Assembly: GCA_964440915.1 (NCBI GenBank)
Contig: CAYTTV010000015.1
Coordinates: forward strand, 1-64,000
DNA: 64,000 nt
Direction: 5' to 3'
Source: CAMPJM01 sp964440915
Lineage (GTDB): Bacteria; Bacteroidota; Bacteroidia; Cytophagales; Cyclobacteriaceae
Shown here piece by piece: positions 52,885 through 62,711 of the stretch (the stretch's first letter is position 1; each line of letters begins with the position of its first letter). A program made the position numbers and the translations under genes. The notes beneath the pieces are model-generated. The model was not told the DNA's origin. It saw nothing but the letters and a program-made list of their open reading frames with translations, and did not search any database.

Positions 52885-53733
52885 TTAATCTGAAATTCTA
52901 TAAGTCCAAACCGGTCGATGAGCGTGGTTTACGATATCTTCGGCAATACTGCCACTCAGCAAGTGCATTAGGCCTGTTCGTCCATGTGTACCCAACGCAA
53001 TGATGTCGGCATTGATGTCGTCTGCAAAATAAATGATACCATCTTCTTCATCTTCATGATTATAGATGTTGATGGTAAAATTTTCTAAACCTTGCTCGCG
53101 AGCAAACTCATTCATCCTTTTTCTCATCTCACGATCGGAAGAAAAGCTATTGGGGGTATTCACTTTTACTAAATGGATGTTTGCATCGAAAGCAGCAGCA
53201 AATTCTTTTAGAGCCGCAATGACATTGTCTCCTTTTGCTTTAAAATCAGAGGCAAAAACTATGTTTTTTACTTCATCCACATCCACTGTGTCTTTCACAG
53301 TCAATACAGGACATTTCGCCCTTCTCACTACCTTTTCTGTGTTAGAGCCAATGAGTGTTTCCTCCAACCCGCTGCTACCTTTTGAACCCATCACGACCAT
53401 GTCTATATCAAATTCATTGATTTCATTGGATATGCCACTGAATGCATTGCCTACCGTAACATTATAGTTCATTTCTACTCCACTATATTTTGGGTCGTTT
53501 ACGAGCATTTCCATTTTGCCTTTCATGATTTTCATCATCTCCATGATATAGATATTGTTCATAGGATCGCCAGTATATACCTCTCCCATGGTATTGAATG
53601 AGCCTACACCAGGTGCCTCGATAATGTGCAAAAGCTTGATCGAGGCATTATTCTTTTTAGCTATGGCATAAGCAACATCCAGCGCATTACTAGCTTGCTC
53701 GGAAAAATCTGTTGGGATAAGGATTACTTTCAT
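52885..53733 (-). CDS. Universal stress protein, two UspA domains
   Basis: A 282-residue tandem UspA protein. The first domain has VILIPTDFSEQASNALDVAY and GSKGSSGLEETLIGSNTEKV; the second has NIVFASDFKAKGDNVIAAL and GTHGRTGLMHLLSGSIAEDI. The G-x2-G-x9-GS ATP-binding pattern is visible in both. Such proteins are induced under stress and bind ATP or act as dimers. It is followed by the SUI1-type gene. Confidence 0.93.
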   Translation of the reverse strand: MKVILIPTDFSEQASNALDVAYAIAKKNNASIKLLHIIEAPGVGSFNTMGEVYTGDPMNNIYIMEMMKIMKGKMEMLVNDPKYSGVEMNYNVTVGNAFSGISNEINEFDIDMVVMGSKGSSGLEETLIGSNTEKVVRRAKCPVLTVKDTVDVDEVKNIVFASDFKAKGDNVIAALKEFAAAFDANIHLVKVNTPNSFSSDREMRKRMNEFAREQGLENFTINIYNHEDEEDGIIYFADDINADIIALGTHGRTGLMHLLSGSIAEDIVNHAHRPVWTYRISD

Positions 53734-53895
53734 ATTGTAAAAGCTTTAATGTTTATGATTATACACTTCAATTTATATAAATAATTCAATTTCTCATACA
53801 AGTTGTAAGTACTATCTTGGTATTGCAGAAGACAGGCATTTTAGTAGGACAGTTAAATCTTCATACGCAAGCAGAAATGAATTGTTTCTGAGCTT

Positions 53896-54825
53896 CTATC
53901 CCATAAGCAACCCGATCCCAAAAAGAAAGACATAAAGCAGTGCAGCCATGGCCATTTGTTTTAAATAGGGATCTAGCGCCAAAGCATTTTGGATGTTTTG
54001 GACAGCCATTCCGTTTTTAATCATCAGTGGGAGAACGGCCAAAAACAGCAGTTGCCAAGGTGACTGGAATTCTAAGCACAAAAACACTAAAGAGCAGATA
54101 ATGCCTGACAATAAAAGGAACCAGTGATATTGAGTGGCTTTCTTACGGCCAATGCGCACAGGAATCGATTTTTTTCCAGCAAGTTTATCAGAATTAATAT
54201 CTCTTATATTGTTGACATTCAATACGGCTGTAGCAAAAAACCCACAACTTAAAGCAGGCCATATGTATAAAGAATAGAAGCTACCCGTATGCATATAATA
54301 AGTTCCTAAAACCCCTACAATTCCAAAAAACATCATCACAGATAAGTCTCCCAATCCTGCATATCCATAAGGCTTTCTACCTGCCGTATAAGCGACCGCC
54401 GCTAAAATACATAACAATCCGAGCACTAGAAAAAACAAAAAGCTATGCATATTGAAGCCCAAGGAAATGTACAATAACCATAAGCCGCTTCCCAAAGACA
54501 AAACGGCAAAGAGAATTACTGCCGACAGCATCTGTTGCGCACTAATGAATCCTGCCTGAACGCTTCTTGCAGGGCCTTCACGATAGACGCTATCGGCACC
54601 ATGCTGCGTGTCTCCGTAATCGTTGGCCAGGTTAGACAATATCTGTAACAATACGGTAGTGAGCGCACACAGCAAGCACACGCGCAAATCGAACATGGCC
54701 TGGTCTGCTGCCAAAAAACTGCCCATGCCTATACTTGCTAGCGTGAGCGGCAGCGTACGCAATCGAATGGCCGACAACCACGCTCGACCTACTTTCATAT
54801 CAGGAGATTTAACCAACAAATTCAA
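53896..54825 (-). CDS. menA: 1,4-dihydroxy-2-naphthoate polyprenyltransferase
   Basis: A 309-residue UbiA-family membrane prenyltransferase with eight to nine helices. The first Asp motif is in LSNLANDYGDTQHGAD and the second in NVNNIRDINSDKLAGKK, which fits MenA. It attaches the polyprenyl chain to DHNA in menaquinone synthesis, consistent with the polyprenyl synthase at 15810. The argS gene lies 27 bp upstream, so the two may be co-transcribed. Confidence 0.93.
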   Translation of the reverse strand: MNLLVKSPDMKVGRAWLSAIRLRTLPLTLASIGMGSFLAADQAMFDLRVCLLCALTTVLLQILSNLANDYGDTQHGADSVYREGPARSVQAGFISAQQMLSAVILFAVLSLGSGLWLLYISLGFNMHSFLFFLVLGLLCILAAVAYTAGRKPYGYAGLGDLSVMMFFGIVGVLGTYYMHTGSFYSLYIWPALSCGFFATAVLNVNNIRDINSDKLAGKKSIPVRIGRKKATQYHWFLLLSGIICSLVFLCLEFQSPWQLLFLAVLPLMIKNGMAVQNIQNALALDPYLKQMAMAALLYVFLFGIGLLMG

Positions 54826-54852
54826 TTTTTTATTTCAAATACAATCTGGCGC

Positions 54853-56646
54853 TTACATTCTATCTGGCACATTTATACCCAACAGACTCATGCCCTTTTT
54901 TATCACTTTGGCTACCAAATAAGACAGGACTACCCTAAATTCCTTCGCATGCTCATCCTGTTCGTTGAAAATGGAAAGCTCTGTATAAAATCGATTATAT
55001 TCTTTGGCCAAGTCGTACACATACTGTGCAATCAGTGATGGGGAATAAGTCTCTCCCGCTAATTTAATCTTTTCGGGAAAGTCGGATAACAGGTGAATCA
55101 AATCTCTTTCTACTCCCTGCAATGTATCGTACCGTAGCGGATCGGTTATGTTGTAATGGATTTTGAGTTGGTCGGCTTTTCGTAGTATGGCCGAAATACG
55201 GGCATGAGTATATTGAATAAAAGGCCCCGTGTTCCCCTGAAACTGAATAGATTCTTCGGGATTGAAAAGCATCCTTTTTTTGGGGTCTACTTTAAGCAAG
55301 AAATACTTAAGAGCGCCCATGCCAATAATTTCATACAATGTTTTCGCTTGTTCCGCGGTAAATCCTTCTATTTTGCCCAGTGCGATGGTGTGGGCTTCTG
55401 CTGTTTCCGCCATTTCTTGCATCAAGTCGTCGGCATCCACCACTGTTCCTTCCCTTGACTTCATTTTGCCAGAAGGCAGGTCGACCATTCCGTATGAAAG
55501 GTGATACAGGCCACTTGCATAGGGCTTCTCTAGCTTCTTCAAAATCTTAAATAAGACTTCGAAGTGATAATCTTGTTCGTTGCCCACCACATAGACTGAA
55601 TTATCAAAGGCAAAATCATTGTATTTCAACGCCGCAGTACCAAGGTCTTGGGTAATATAGACAGAAGTACCATCTCCACGCAACAAAAGCTTTTCATCCA
55701 ATCCTTCATCTGTAAGGTCTACCCATACAGAACCATCTTCTTTCTTAAAAAACACTCCCTTTTCTAAACCTTCTGTGACAATATCTTTGCCGAGCAGATA
55801 AGTTTCTGACTCATAATAATATTTGTCGAAAGTGACGCCCATACGTTCGTATGTACTTGCGAAACCTTCGTAGACCCACCCATTCATTTTTTCCCAAAGG
55901 CTCACTGTCTCTTTGTCCCCACTTTCCCACTTATGCAGCATCGCCTGGGCTTCTAACAACAGTGGTGCCTGCTTTTCTGCTTCTTCCTTTGAAAGTCCTT
56001 TGCTTACCAGTGCTTCTATTTCGAGCTTGTACTCTTTATCAAAAACCACATAATACTTCCCTACCAAATGATCGCCTTTTTGTCCGGACGAACTCGGCGT
56101 TTCGCCTTGACCGAACTTTTGGTAAGCAAGCATTGATTTACAAATGTGTATGCCACGGTCATTCACTAAATTCACCATTTCCACTTCCCATCCATTGGCC
56201 TTCAGTATTTTAGATACGGAATAGCCAAGGAAGTTATTCCTCAAATGCCCTAAGTGCAAGGGTTTGTTGGTGTTGGGAGAAGAATATTCCACCACCACTT
56301 TTTTCCCATTGGACGCATGAGTGCCAAACTCAGCCTGTTGTCGAATATTTTCTAAAGTACTGCACCATATCTGATCCTGAAGAACAATATTCAAAAATCC
56401 TTTTACCACATTATAATTCGCTACCAGATCTCCATGGTATTCTATCAAGAACTTTCCGACTAAGTCAGCGGTCTCTTCGGGTTTTTTCTTGGATAGGCGT
56501 GAAAAAGGAAATGTAACAAAGGTATGGCTGCCCTCAAACTCCTTTCGGGTGGGCTGAAGGTTTATTTCCTCAAGTAAAATATTTGTTTGAAAAAGTACTT
56601 TGAATGCATTTTGAATAGCTTGTTCAAGTGCGTTTTGAATATCCAT
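54853..56646 (-). CDS. argS: Arginine--tRNA ligase
   Basis: A 597-residue class I aminoacyl-tRNA synthetase. The N-terminal Add-1 domain is followed by the HIGH-like motif in NTNKPLHLGHLRNNFLG, the KMSKS-equivalent segment SGKMKSREGTVVDADDL and the C-terminal anticodon-binding helices (LIAQYVYDLAKEYNRFY). Normal length for the family. It lies between menA and arginase on the minus strand. Confidence 0.96.
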   Translation of the reverse strand: MDIQNALEQAIQNAFKVLFQTNILLEEINLQPTRKEFEGSHTFVTFPFSRLSKKKPEETADLVGKFLIEYHGDLVANYNVVKGFLNIVLQDQIWCSTLENIRQQAEFGTHASNGKKVVVEYSSPNTNKPLHLGHLRNNFLGYSVSKILKANGWEVEMVNLVNDRGIHICKSMLAYQKFGQGETPSSSGQKGDHLVGKYYVVFDKEYKLEIEALVSKGLSKEEAEKQAPLLLEAQAMLHKWESGDKETVSLWEKMNGWVYEGFASTYERMGVTFDKYYYESETYLLGKDIVTEGLEKGVFFKKEDGSVWVDLTDEGLDEKLLLRGDGTSVYITQDLGTAALKYNDFAFDNSVYVVGNEQDYHFEVLFKILKKLEKPYASGLYHLSYGMVDLPSGKMKSREGTVVDADDLMQEMAETAEAHTIALGKIEGFTAEQAKTLYEIIGMGALKYFLLKVDPKKRMLFNPEESIQFQGNTGPFIQYTHARISAILRKADQLKIHYNITDPLRYDTLQGVERDLIHLLSDFPEKIKLAGETYSPSLIAQYVYDLAKEYNRFYTELSIFNEQDEHAKEFRVVLSYLVAKVIKKGMSLLGINVPDRM

Positions 56647-56693
56647 TAATCTATTGTTTGTTTAACCGGTACTTCCAGTAAGTTTTTTCAAAT

Positions 56694-57641
56694 TTATCTT
56701 TGCAGGAGTTGGTTTGTGGTGGCTTCCAATATCTCAAAGGCATTTTCTGCCATGAGGTTTAAAGAATCGAGCGTGGGGTTGACTTCAACCATTTCCCATG
56801 CACACACTTTTTTATAGGAGATAAGCTGACAATTCAAATCTATCGCCTCCTGCACTGACAAGCCATTGGGAACAGGCGTACCTGTACCTTCAGAAATACG
56901 GGAGTCTAAACTGTCCACATCGAAAGAGATATACACCAAGTCACATCTTTTTAATACCTCCATCACCTGTTTGACAATTTCCCCTACCCCTTTGCTTTTT
57001 ATCTCCTCAATTTTAATATTTTTTACTTTAAATTGCTCAATGAGCGATTCTTCTTGCTTTTCAGTATCACGAACAGCAATAAAAACCAGGTCTTTCAGAT
57101 CAACTTTGGGCCCTTTAACGCCCACATCTTTGAGCTTTTCCCAGTAATTCAAAACTTCCTGAGAAGGATTATTGATCTTATTCTCTACATTATCAATTCC
57201 ACATACCATGGCTAGCGGCATACCGTGCATATTGCCAGATGGTGTCGTATAAGGCGAATGCATATCTGCGTGGGCATCGATCCATACCACTCCTAACCGT
57301 TTGTTAGGATGTGCTTTTTTTATCCCTGATATGGTGCCTGCTGCAGTACTGTGGTCACCTGCTAGCACAATCGGAAAGCACCCTTCTTGGAGCGTTTGGT
57401 ACACGGCATCACACATTCGCTCTTCCATTACTAATACGCCATCGATAAACTTGGCATGCTCATAATGAAAGCTCTCGAAAAGCATGTCATTGACATGTTC
57501 TACCTCAATGGTTTCATAAATAGCAAAATAATCGGAACCTTTATCGAGGCAGGCTGTTTTGAGGGCATCAACGCCCAAACTGGCTCCTCTTGTGCCAGCA
57601 GCTATCTCCGATTTCGACTCCACTAATTTTACCTTAACCAT
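56694..57641 (-). CDS. rocF: Arginase-family ureohydrolase
   Basis: A 315-residue binuclear-manganese ureohydrolase. Metal ligands are in LAGDHSTAAGTI, VVWIDAHADMHSP and VYISFDVDSLDSRISEG, and EVNPTLDSLN closes the active site. The NMHGMPLAM loop fits arginase, which converts arginine to ornithine and urea; agmatinase cannot be fully excluded. The ATG at 57641 gives the family N-terminus. It diverges from the arginine decarboxylase gene over 273 bp. Confidence 0.9.
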   Translation of the reverse strand: MVKVKLVESKSEIAAGTRGASLGVDALKTACLDKGSDYFAIYETIEVEHVNDMLFESFHYEHAKFIDGVLVMEERMCDAVYQTLQEGCFPIVLAGDHSTAAGTISGIKKAHPNKRLGVVWIDAHADMHSPYTTPSGNMHGMPLAMVCGIDNVENKINNPSQEVLNYWEKLKDVGVKGPKVDLKDLVFIAVRDTEKQEESLIEQFKVKNIKIEEIKSKGVGEIVKQVMEVLKRCDLVYISFDVDSLDSRISEGTGTPVPNGLSVQEAIDLNCQLISYKKVCAWEMVEVNPTLDSLNLMAENAFEILEATTNQLLQR

Positions 57642-57914
57642 TTTGCAAAGATTGTAAAAATATACCAATATTGCACCCGAGATTTTCCGTTAACCCCAAT
57701 CTAAATTTTACATGATCAATCATGGCTTATGCGATCATGTGAGCAGCAGAAGAAGGGCAGTTGAAGTCCCACAAATCAAAACTTTTTTGACATTACGCTT
57801 TCTGCAACAACATAATTAAGATTTCAATGTTGCTAAGTGTAATAGAAAAAAGCTGAGCTGCTACCTAAGGAATAGCTTAGTATTTAGTCCACTTTATAGA
57901 ACAACCTGATAAGG

Positions 57915-59303
57915 ATGAAAAGTTACATTGATCTAATTGAACAAACCTTCTACTTTCCCACGAAGGAATTTAGGGTAGAAAATGGGGAACTATATTTTAA
58001 TGAGGTAAAACTCATGGATATAATTGAGGAGTACGGAACTCCCTTAAAGCTCACCTATTTACCTAAGATTAGCCAGAATATCCATAATGCTAAGCAGTAC
58101 TTTACCAATGCCATAAAAAAGCACAACTATGCCGGCACCTATACCTATTGTTATTGTACAAAATCATCGCATTTCAAATTTATCCTCGAAGAAGCCCTCA
58201 AAAATAACATTCATATTGAAACATCTTCGTCTTTCGATATTCCGATTATCAGAAAGCTGCATGAGGAAGGAAAGGTGAGCAAAGACATGTTCATCATATG
58301 CAATGGCTTTAAGCGGGATCTTTATAAAGAGTACATAACAGCGCTCATCAATGATGGCTTTAAGAATTGCATTCCGGTTTTAGACTACATGAAGGAGCTA
58401 GAATATTATGATGAAAATGTAAAAGGTGAATATAAACTGGGGATAAGGGTTGCTGCTGACGAGGAACCTAATTTTGAGTTTTATACTTCCAGATTGGGAA
58501 TCCGTTATAATGATATCATCGACTTTTACAAAAATGAAATAGCGCCCAAGCCTAAAGCAAAGCTTAAAATGCTCCACTTTTTTATCAATACAGGCATTAA
58601 GGACACAGCTTATTACTGGAGCGAGCTGAGCCGATTTGTATATAAGTATTGTGAGCTAAAGAAAATATGTCCTGAACTGGATACCATAGACATTGGAGGC
58701 GGATTCCCTATCAAAACCTCGGTACATTTCGAGTACGATTACCAATACATGGCAGACCAGATTGTAGAGAACGTAAAATGGATCTGCGACAAGAACCATG
58801 TGCCGGTTCCACATATCATGACTGAATTTGGAAGCTATACGGTAGGAGAAAGTGGTGCTGTCATTTATTCCGTTTTGGACCAAAAACTGCAGAACGATAA
58901 GGAGCTTTGGTACATGATCGATGGATCGTTCATCACCCACCTACCCGATGCCTGGGGATTGAATCAAAAATTCATCACATTGGCCGTTAATAAATGGGAG
59001 GACAATTATCATAAAGTGAACTTAGGCGGACTCACGTGCGATAGCATGGACTACTATAACTCAGAGGCTCATACAACAGAGCTATTTATGCCAAAAGTGG
59101 AAAATGGAGAGAAGCTATACCTTGGATTTTTCCATACTGGCGCCTATCAAGAGTCTCTAGGGGGATATGGAGGCATACAGCATTGCTTGATTCCCGCTCC
59201 GAAGCATATCATCATAGACAGGGATGAAGCCGGAGAAATAACCACCAGATTATTTGCTCCTGAGCAAGAAAGCAGTACCATGTTAAAAGTGCTAGGCTAT
59301 TAA
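57915..59303 (+). CDS. speA: Arginine decarboxylase, alanine-racemase fold
   Basis: A 462-residue fold-III PLP decarboxylase like those of Bacteroidota, shorter than the enterobacterial SpeA. The PLP lysine is in YCYCTKSSHFKFILEEAL, the phosphate-binding region in TIDIGGGFPIKT, and the C-terminal cysteine motif in GLTCDSMDYY. It would make agmatine from arginine for polyamine synthesis; diaminopimelate or ornithine decarboxylase activity is possible but less likely given the arginase neighbour. It reads away from arginase. Confidence 0.85.
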   Translation: MKSYIDLIEQTFYFPTKEFRVENGELYFNEVKLMDIIEEYGTPLKLTYLPKISQNIHNAKQYFTNAIKKHNYAGTYTYCYCTKSSHFKFILEEALKNNIHIETSSSFDIPIIRKLHEEGKVSKDMFIICNGFKRDLYKEYITALINDGFKNCIPVLDYMKELEYYDENVKGEYKLGIRVAADEEPNFEFYTSRLGIRYNDIIDFYKNEIAPKPKAKLKMLHFFINTGIKDTAYYWSELSRFVYKYCELKKICPELDTIDIGGGFPIKTSVHFEYDYQYMADQIVENVKWICDKNHVPVPHIMTEFGSYTVGESGAVIYSVLDQKLQNDKELWYMIDGSFITHLPDAWGLNQKFITLAVNKWEDNYHKVNLGGLTCDSMDYYNSEAHTTELFMPKVENGEKLYLGFFHTGAYQESLGGYGGIQHCLIPAPKHIIIDRDEAGEITTRLFAPEQESSTMLKVLGY

Positions 59304-59380
59304 TCAAAGAACAAAATTGAAGATCAATCCGAACCTTAAGGCTTCAATTCAAAAGAATTATTATCTTTGATCGCATAGTG

Positions 59381-59410
59381 GTAGCCTAGGGAATAATTTC
59401 CTTGGGCTAC
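59381..59410 (+). other. Leader hairpin before the mannosyltransferase gene
   Basis: A 13-bp hairpin with two G-T pairs and an isolated T-G pair: GTAGCCTAGGGAA (59381-59393) and TTCCTTGGGCTAC (59398-59410). It lies between two candidate -7 elements (59362-59369 and 59433-59440), so it may be a leader structure or a weak terminator for the upstream decarboxylase gene. No T run follows. Confidence 0.4.
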
Positions 59411-59432
59411 TTAGCTCAACTGTTCATTCTGT

Positions 59433-59440
59433 TATATTTG
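59433..59440 (+). promoter_or_regulatory. Candidate -7 promoter element
   Basis: TATATTTG matches TAnnTTTG, 15 bp before the GTG start at 59455, giving a very short leader. A second match, TATCTTTG, is at 59362-59369. Confidence 0.4.
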
Positions 59441-59454
59441 CTTTACCTTTCTTT

Positions 59455-60210
59455 GTGAAAAAATCCATCGTAATCGTTCCGACCTACAATGAAAGAGAGA
59501 ATATTTTGCTTCTCATCAAGAAGATTTTTTCACTATCCCTTCCATTTCATGTACTTGTGATTGACGACAATTCTCCAGACGGCACTGCTGAGACTGTAGA
59601 AAAGCTACAGGGCACCTATCCTGAACAACTGTTTTTAGAGAGGCGTGAAAAGAAACTTGGGCTTGGAACAGCTTATATCCATGGCTTTAAGTATGCATTA
59701 GCAAGGGACTATGAGCTTATCTTTGAAATGGATGCAGATTTTTCACACAATCCTGAGGATTTGGAGAGGCTCTATTATACTTGTGCCAGAAGTGGGTATG
59801 ATGTAGCGATTGGTTCCCGGTACATCAAAGGGGTAAATGTAGTCAACTGGCCCATGGGGAGGGTGCTCATGTCTTATTGTGCGAGCATGTATGTTCGATT
59901 CATCACCAGAATGCCCATTTCCGACACCACAGCAGGTTTTATTTGCTACCATAGAGAAGTCCTGGAAACGATAAATTTGGATAAGATTAAATTTATTGGA
60001 TACGCTTTCCAAATCGAGATGAAGTTCTTGGCATGGAAATACGGCTTCACGATCAAGGAAATCCCCATCATTTTCACCGACCGCACCCGAGGATCATCCA
60101 AAATGTCGAAGGGTATATTCAAGGAAGCCATACTAGGGGTAATTCAAATCAAAGTATCCAGCCTTTTCCGCAAGTACGAAAGGAAACCTAATCAAAATGT
60201 ATTGCCTTGA
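59455..60210 (+). CDS. Polyprenol monophosphomannose synthase-type glycosyltransferase
   Basis: A 251-residue GT2 enzyme without C-terminal membrane helices. Motifs are VPTYNERENILLLIKKIF, IDDNSPDGTAETVE, MDADFSHNPEDLERL, DTTAGFICYHREVLE and RTRGSSKMSKGIFKEAI, close to dolichyl- or polyprenyl-phosphate mannose synthases (DPM1 type). It transfers mannose or another sugar from a nucleotide donor to a polyprenyl phosphate. It starts with GTG at 59455 and its 3' end overlaps the next gene's end by 23 bp. Confidence 0.92.
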   Translation: MKKSIVIVPTYNERENILLLIKKIFSLSLPFHVLVIDDNSPDGTAETVEKLQGTYPEQLFLERREKKLGLGTAYIHGFKYALARDYELIFEMDADFSHNPEDLERLYYTCARSGYDVAIGSRYIKGVNVVNWPMGRVLMSYCASMYVRFITRMPISDTTAGFICYHREVLETINLDKIKFIGYAFQIEMKFLAWKYGFTIKEIPIIFTDRTRGSSKMSKGIFKEAILGVIQIKVSSLFRKYERKPNQNVLP

Positions 60211-61405
60211 TAGGATTTACTCTAGAGATAATAACAGTAGGAATGAGCAAAACAAGGCTTACCACCGCAAATGTCATCAGATTCAGCAACAGGATCACAG
60301 GCCAATCCCACGCAATGGGTACAAATTCCATATAATAGTTTTCTGGATCTAAAGAGATCAACTTGAACCTGTCTTGAAGGAAACCAAAGCCTAGTCCTAT
60401 GACATTGCCTATTGCCAGGCCCTTTGCTATCATCAATATGCCATTGTATATAAAGATCCCCCTGATCTGCTTGTGTGTGGCCCCTAGCGCCTTGAGCAGA
60501 CCAATCATCTGTGTCCTCTCCATGATCAGGATGAGGAGAATGGACACCATATTGAAGCAGGCAACAAACAAGATCAACGAAAGGAAAATGATTACGTTTC
60601 TGTGCAACAAAGACAGCCAGTCAAATATTTGAAGGTACTTATCCGAAGTTTTTTCCACATATTGGTCATATGGGGTTACTTCTTGTAGTATCTCTGTGTC
60701 ACGATCTATTTTATTATAGTCCTTCAAAAATACTTCATACCCCCCCACTAAGCTATCAGGCCAATTGTTTAGCCTTTGAATCAAAGCGATATCGCCTATA
60801 ATTACCTTCTCATCAAAATCCTCCAAGCCTGTATCATATATACCCACAATTAACAGTTTCCTAAAACGTGGAGGGTTTTGGACATAGTACATCAATACTT
60901 CTTCCTCCAGAGAAAGCGCTAGCTTGTCTGCAATTTTTTTGCTCAACAATACTTCATTAGAATAGGAGGAATCGCTAAATCGGATAAACCTTCCTTTCAG
61001 CATATTCTTGTTGAACCTGGTGGTATCAAACGATCTGCCTACCCCTTTGAAGATCACCCCCTGGACTTCGGTTTCAGTTTTCAACAGCCCTCCCTTGTAA
61101 CTAAATTCCTGAATATGATCAATAAAATCCAAGTCCTCTTGATCTGTTCTGACAATATTATGCACACTGATCGGGTTCTCCTGAAAGGAGTTGCCAAATG
61201 CATATTTAGTCACTTGGATGTGGGCAGCAAAACTAAAAATCTTCTCTTTTATGGTGCGTTGAAACCCACCCAATATCAAGTAGGAAACGAGCATGATCGC
61301 TATACCTATGGCTATACTGGCCACAGCAATCTTATACACAGCAGAAGAAAATGAGTCTGAAGATGTTTGCTGAATACGCTTTGATATGAAATAGGATAAA
61401 TTCAA
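60188..61405 (-). CDS. LolC/FtsX-family ABC permease
   Basis: A 405-residue permease with the LolC/LolE plan. It has an N-terminal cytoplasmic helix (ISKRIQQ), TM1 (about 25-50), a large periplasmic domain (about 50-260) and three C-terminal helices with the FtsX-type sequence QMIGLLKALGATHKQIRGIF. With a LolD/FtsE-type ATPase it would release lipoproteins from the inner membrane. No such ATPase is adjacent; the ATPase at 23074 is a possible partner only. Convergent with the mannosyltransferase gene, 23-bp tail overlap. Confidence 0.9.
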   Translation of the reverse strand: MNLSYFISKRIQQTSSDSFSSAVYKIAVASIAIGIAIMLVSYLILGGFQRTIKEKIFSFAAHIQVTKYAFGNSFQENPISVHNIVRTDQEDLDFIDHIQEFSYKGGLLKTETEVQGVIFKGVGRSFDTTRFNKNMLKGRFIRFSDSSYSNEVLLSKKIADKLALSLEEEVLMYYVQNPPRFRKLLIVGIYDTGLEDFDEKVIIGDIALIQRLNNWPDSLVGGYEVFLKDYNKIDRDTEILQEVTPYDQYVEKTSDKYLQIFDWLSLLHRNVIIFLSLILFVACFNMVSILLILIMERTQMIGLLKALGATHKQIRGIFIYNGILMIAKGLAIGNVIGLGFGFLQDRFKLISLDPENYYMEFVPIAWDWPVILLLNLMTFAVVSLVLLIPTVIISRVNPIKAIHFD

Positions 61406-61529
61406 ACTGAAACCGATTATATATATTTCACTTTACCTAAAAAAACACTATCTATGTCACGATATATAACATGGGCAAACTATTTGCAGTGCAAATTAAA
61501 GATTACCCCCTAATTCTAATTGCTTCCAC

Positions 61530-62711
61530 ATGAATTTATTCCATAAATCTATTTTTACGTTATCTATAGCATTTTTTTTCCTGTTCATCACTCCATTGTC
61601 TTCGTGCCAAGGACAGGGCCACAATGAAAACATTTTCGTGGGTGCAGAACAACTAGGTGAATACTTACCTTTGCTAGAAGGTAAGAGAGTTGCACTAATC
61701 GTTAACCAGACCTCTTTAGTAGGCAAAACCCATATCGTAGACACACTTATATCCAGTGGAGTAAAAATAAAAAAGGTTTTTGCCCCTGAGCATGGCTTTA
61801 GAGGGGAGGCAGACGCTGGCGAGCACGTACAAAGTGCGGTGGACACCAAAACTGCTCTGCCCATTGTTTCCCTGTATGGCCAAAACAAAAAACCCACTGC
61901 AGACCAACTTGCCGATATAGATGTTGTCGTTTTTGACATTCAAGACGTCGGCGCAAGGTTTTACACTTACATTAGCACCATGCACTACGCTATGGAGGCC
62001 TGTGCCGAAAACAACAAGGCATTTATAGTGCTGGATCGGCCCAATCCCAACGGCCATTATGTAGATGGCCCTATTCTTGAACCCAAATATAAATCCTTTG
62101 TGGGCATGCATCCTATTCCCGTCGTTCATGGGCTCACAGTAGGCGAACTGGCCTTGATGATCAATGGCGAAAACTGGCTAGAGAGCGGCCTCACCTGCGA
62201 CCTCAAGGTAATTACCGTAAAAAATTATACCCACAGCGACTCCTATATATTGCCGGTACGACCTTCTCCTAACTTACCAAACCAACAATCTATTGCGCTA
62301 TATCCATCGATATGCTTCTTTGAAGGAACGCCCGTAAGCCTTGGCCGGGGCACCGATTTCCCTTTTCAGGCAATCGGCTATCCAAATCCTAAGTTCGGTG
62401 ATTTTACCTTCACTCCTGTAAGCACCCCTGGTGCCAAAAACCCGCCACTTCAAAATCAATTGTGCTATGGTAAAGACCTTAGGAAAGTAGAAGTAGCACC
62501 AGGCATCAACTTGCAATATCTTATTGAGTTTTACCAAAAAGCAGAAGACAAAGAAAAATTCTTCACCAATTTCTTCAACCTGCTGGCTGGCACCGATCGC
62601 TTGCAGAAACAAATCAAGACAGGTATGAGCGCTGCTGAAATCAAACAAACTTGGCAAGAACCTTTAGCAACTTATAGGGTGATGCGCGATAAATATTTGC
62701 TTTATCCATAA
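61530..62711 (+). CDS. namZ: NamZ-type exo-beta-N-acetylmuramidase (DUF1343)
   Basis: A 393-residue exported protein of the DUF1343 family. The signal sequence ends in LSSCQGQ, a lipobox with Cys about 27. Conserved segments are VGAEQLGEYLPLLEGKRVAL, VFAPEHGFRGEADAGE, DVQDVGARFYTYISTM, LDRPNPNGHYVDGPIL and RPSPNLPNQQSIALYP. The family includes NamZ, which releases terminal MurNAc from peptidoglycan fragments for recycling, so this is a muropeptide salvage enzyme. It stands alone after the LolC-type gene. Confidence 0.92.
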   Translation: MNLFHKSIFTLSIAFFFLFITPLSSCQGQGHNENIFVGAEQLGEYLPLLEGKRVALIVNQTSLVGKTHIVDTLISSGVKIKKVFAPEHGFRGEADAGEHVQSAVDTKTALPIVSLYGQNKKPTADQLADIDVVVFDIQDVGARFYTYISTMHYAMEACAENNKAFIVLDRPNPNGHYVDGPILEPKYKSFVGMHPIPVVHGLTVGELALMINGENWLESGLTCDLKVITVKNYTHSDSYILPVRPSPNLPNQQSIALYPSICFFEGTPVSLGRGTDFPFQAIGYPNPKFGDFTFTPVSTPGAKNPPLQNQLCYGKDLRKVEVAPGINLQYLIEFYQKAEDKEKFFTNFFNLLAGTDRLQKQIKTGMSAAEIKQTWQEPLATYRVMRDKYLLYP

